Shown in pieces: positions 62,903 through 64,000 of a stretch of 64,000 nt of DNA; position 1 is the first letter of the stretch, and each line of letters begins with the position of its first letter. A model generated the notes under the pieces. It ran no database searches, was not told where the DNA came from, and saw nothing but the letters and a program-made list of their open reading frames with translations. The DNA comes from an uncultured Eggerthella sp. (lineage in GTDB: Bacteria > Actinomycetota > Coriobacteriia > Coriobacteriales > Eggerthellaceae), in the NCBI GenBank assembly GCA_900553605.1, contig USDX01000003.1, positions 75,707-139,706 of the forward strand, written 5' to 3'. Made by a program: the position numbers and the translations under genes.

Positions 62903-63229
62903 ATGAGAATCGCCGTTGCAAGTGAAGGTTTGGATGTCAGCAGCCATTTCGGCTGTTGTACCAACTTTAACTTCTATCAGGTTGAAAACGGTGAGCTCGT
63001 AGACTCTCGGAACCTCCCCAGCCAAGGGCACCTTTGCGGATCGCAGGCAAATTTCTTGCGACAGATAGAGGTCAAGGTTCTCTTGTGCGGCACCATTTCG
63101 GAAAAAGACGCAGAAAGCATGAAGGCTGCCGGCATCACTGTGGTGCAAGGTGCACATGGTCGAGCAATTACCGCTGCCGATAACTATTTGAAGCAAGCAA
63201 GCGCCGAAGAATTAGCTGTGCTGGGATAA
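62903..63229 (+). CDS. NifX/NifB-like iron-molybdenum cluster-binding protein
   Basis: A 108 aa single-domain protein of the dinitrogenase-cofactor-biosynthesis superfamily. MRIAVASEG, SSHFGCCTNFNFYQVENG and the later VKVLLCGTISEKDAESMKAAGI-like core fit the fold, with Cys near 39-40 and 60. No nif genes are present, so it is one of the widespread orphan members, perhaps binding a metal-sulphur cluster or acting in metal homeostasis. AGGAAGTC precedes the ATG. It is not in an operon. Confidence 0.75.
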   Translation: MRIAVASEGLDVSSHFGCCTNFNFYQVENGELVDSRNLPSQGHLCGSQANFLRQIEVKVLLCGTISEKDAESMKAAGITVVQGAHGRAITAADNYLKQASAEELAVLG

Positions 63230-63355
63230 CCCCATAGCAGGGCACCCACCAGATGAATGCACTCAGCAAAAAAGGGTCAGCTTTGCCAAATACCTCTGGG
63301 GAATACGTACGCCTTCCCCACTAGCCCCGCCCTAGCCGCTTAGCGGTTTCAAACG

Positions 63356-63811
63356 CTACTCGCAACCGAAACGTTCCCGGAAATTCTTTTCAGTTGCCAC
63401 AACAACGCCTGCTTCCTTGAGCATTTTTGTCGCAACACCGTCTCCTGGCACCAGCGCGTCTGAAAAGGTGCCGTCATACACTTCCCCAACGCCACATGAG
63501 GGGCTTTTCGCCTTCAAGATGGCATGGGTGCAGCCCGAATCGCAAACCAGCGCACAGGCAGATCGAGCGCCCGCCTCGAACGCTTCCGTATGGTCGTTTC
63601 CCTCGGCATCGACCATACGAACGCGCCCGTCGAGCACGCGCTGCTCGTGGGGAGGATGGGGAATGGAGAGCCCGCCCATAACCTCCGGGCAGATTTTCAC
63701 CACCTGACATTCGTGGTCTTCCAGAAAGCGCTGCACTTCTGCCGAAGGTTTTGAGCGGCCATCGAAACGGCACCGGACCCCCAGCAAACAAGCGCTAACT
63801 GCAACTTTCAC
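63356..63811 (-). CDS. DUF523 family protein
   Basis: A 151 aa protein starting with VKVAVSACLLGVRCRFDG. Conserved Cys appear in CPEVMGGL and in GCTHAILKAKSPSCG, matching DUF523. The biochemical role of the family is not established; redox or metal binding via the Cys set is plausible. The start is GTG at 63811 with GGGAGATTATC upstream. A longer frame has no RBS. Confidence 0.8.
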   Translation of the reverse strand: MKVAVSACLLGVRCRFDGRSKPSAEVQRFLEDHECQVVKICPEVMGGLSIPHPPHEQRVLDGRVRMVDAEGNDHTEAFEAGARSACALVCDSGCTHAILKAKSPSCGVGEVYDGTFSDALVPGDGVATKMLKEAGVVVATEKNFRERFGCE

Positions 63812-64000
63812 GATAATCTCCCGTCGTCGAAAAACACCCACCAGAACTACACCAACATGGCAAATGGGTATGTACAGAACGATGCAACCAAAAAGGCTAT
63901 AGCAACATCGGCAAAGTGCCTATCCTCTTTCGTGGGATTTGGGGTTATAGGCAGAAAAACGTGTCTGGATACGCTATAAATCACCAGTTCAAGTATGGAA

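Noticed and set aside
62903..63229. Part of a nitrogen-fixation locus
   Set aside because: No nifHDK, nifB or nifEN genes nearby; orphan family members are common.

Overview
The window is a 64 kb stretch of bacterial chromosome with moderate G+C, dense genes and mostly housekeeping content. The gene set points to an anaerobic or microaerobic member of the Coriobacteriia, probably Eggerthellaceae. The evidence is a membrane-bound uptake [NiFe] hydrogenase, an old-yellow-enzyme/FAD reductase, a lactate permease, cytochrome bd, a rod-shape mre-mrd operon, and an orphan GlnR-like regulator beside glnA. The genus is not fixed by anything I can see. H2 plus lactate use would suit a Denitrobacterium- or Slackia-like organism, but that is a guess.

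Layout. 0-8 kb: nth, a LysR regulator, a hydrogenase maturation protease with a small membrane partner, and a MarR-controlled heterodimeric ABC exporter. 8-19 kb: a ThrH-like phosphatase, an OYE/FAD reductase, lactate permease, a DUF559/AbiEi-like protein divergent from a methyltransferase, and the hyaABC hydrogenase operon. 19-25.7 kb: pheA, a tight operon of pseudo-AAA protein, Rrf2 regulator and MutY-like glycosylase, a HAD phosphatase, and two identical tRNA-Asp genes flanking 0.9 kb of non-coding DNA. 25.9-33 kb: the cell-shape operon mreBCD-mrdA-rodA plus a DUF697 gene. 33-37 kb: ndk, a TPR membrane protein, a cyclophilin, tRNA-Arg and an rRNA methyltransferase. 37.5-43.9 kb: rplU-rpmA, obg-proB-proA-nadD-yqeK-rsfS. 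44-50.4 kb: cydABDC. 50.4-57 kb: polA, glnA-glnR-like, and a MetNI-type transporter. 57-62.7 kb: two very large paralogous GT2 glycosyltransferases with gtrA, and tRNA-Glu. 62.9-64 kb: a NifX-like protein and a DUF523 protein.

How it fits together. HyaABC should oxidise H2 and feed electrons to quinone. CydAB is the quinol oxidase, and CydDC is the exporter needed to assemble it. The mre block, the glycosyltransferases and GtrA all serve the envelope. GlnA, the GlnR-like protein, ProBA and PheA cover nitrogen and amino-acid metabolism.

The most unusual signals lie outside ordinary genes. They are a two-copy degenerate repeat with a 61 bp period that resembles a type I-E CRISPR relic (13987-14076), two related ~67 bp near-perfect palindromes (33040-33106 and 55435-55502), a two-tier cruciform (20362-20447), and a MITE-like inverted repeat between the twin tRNA-Asp genes (25120-25306). 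Among proteins, the oddities are an AAA-like protein without a P-loop, a MutY-like glycosylase without its Fe-S cluster, and a response regulator lacking its phospho-acceptor Asp.
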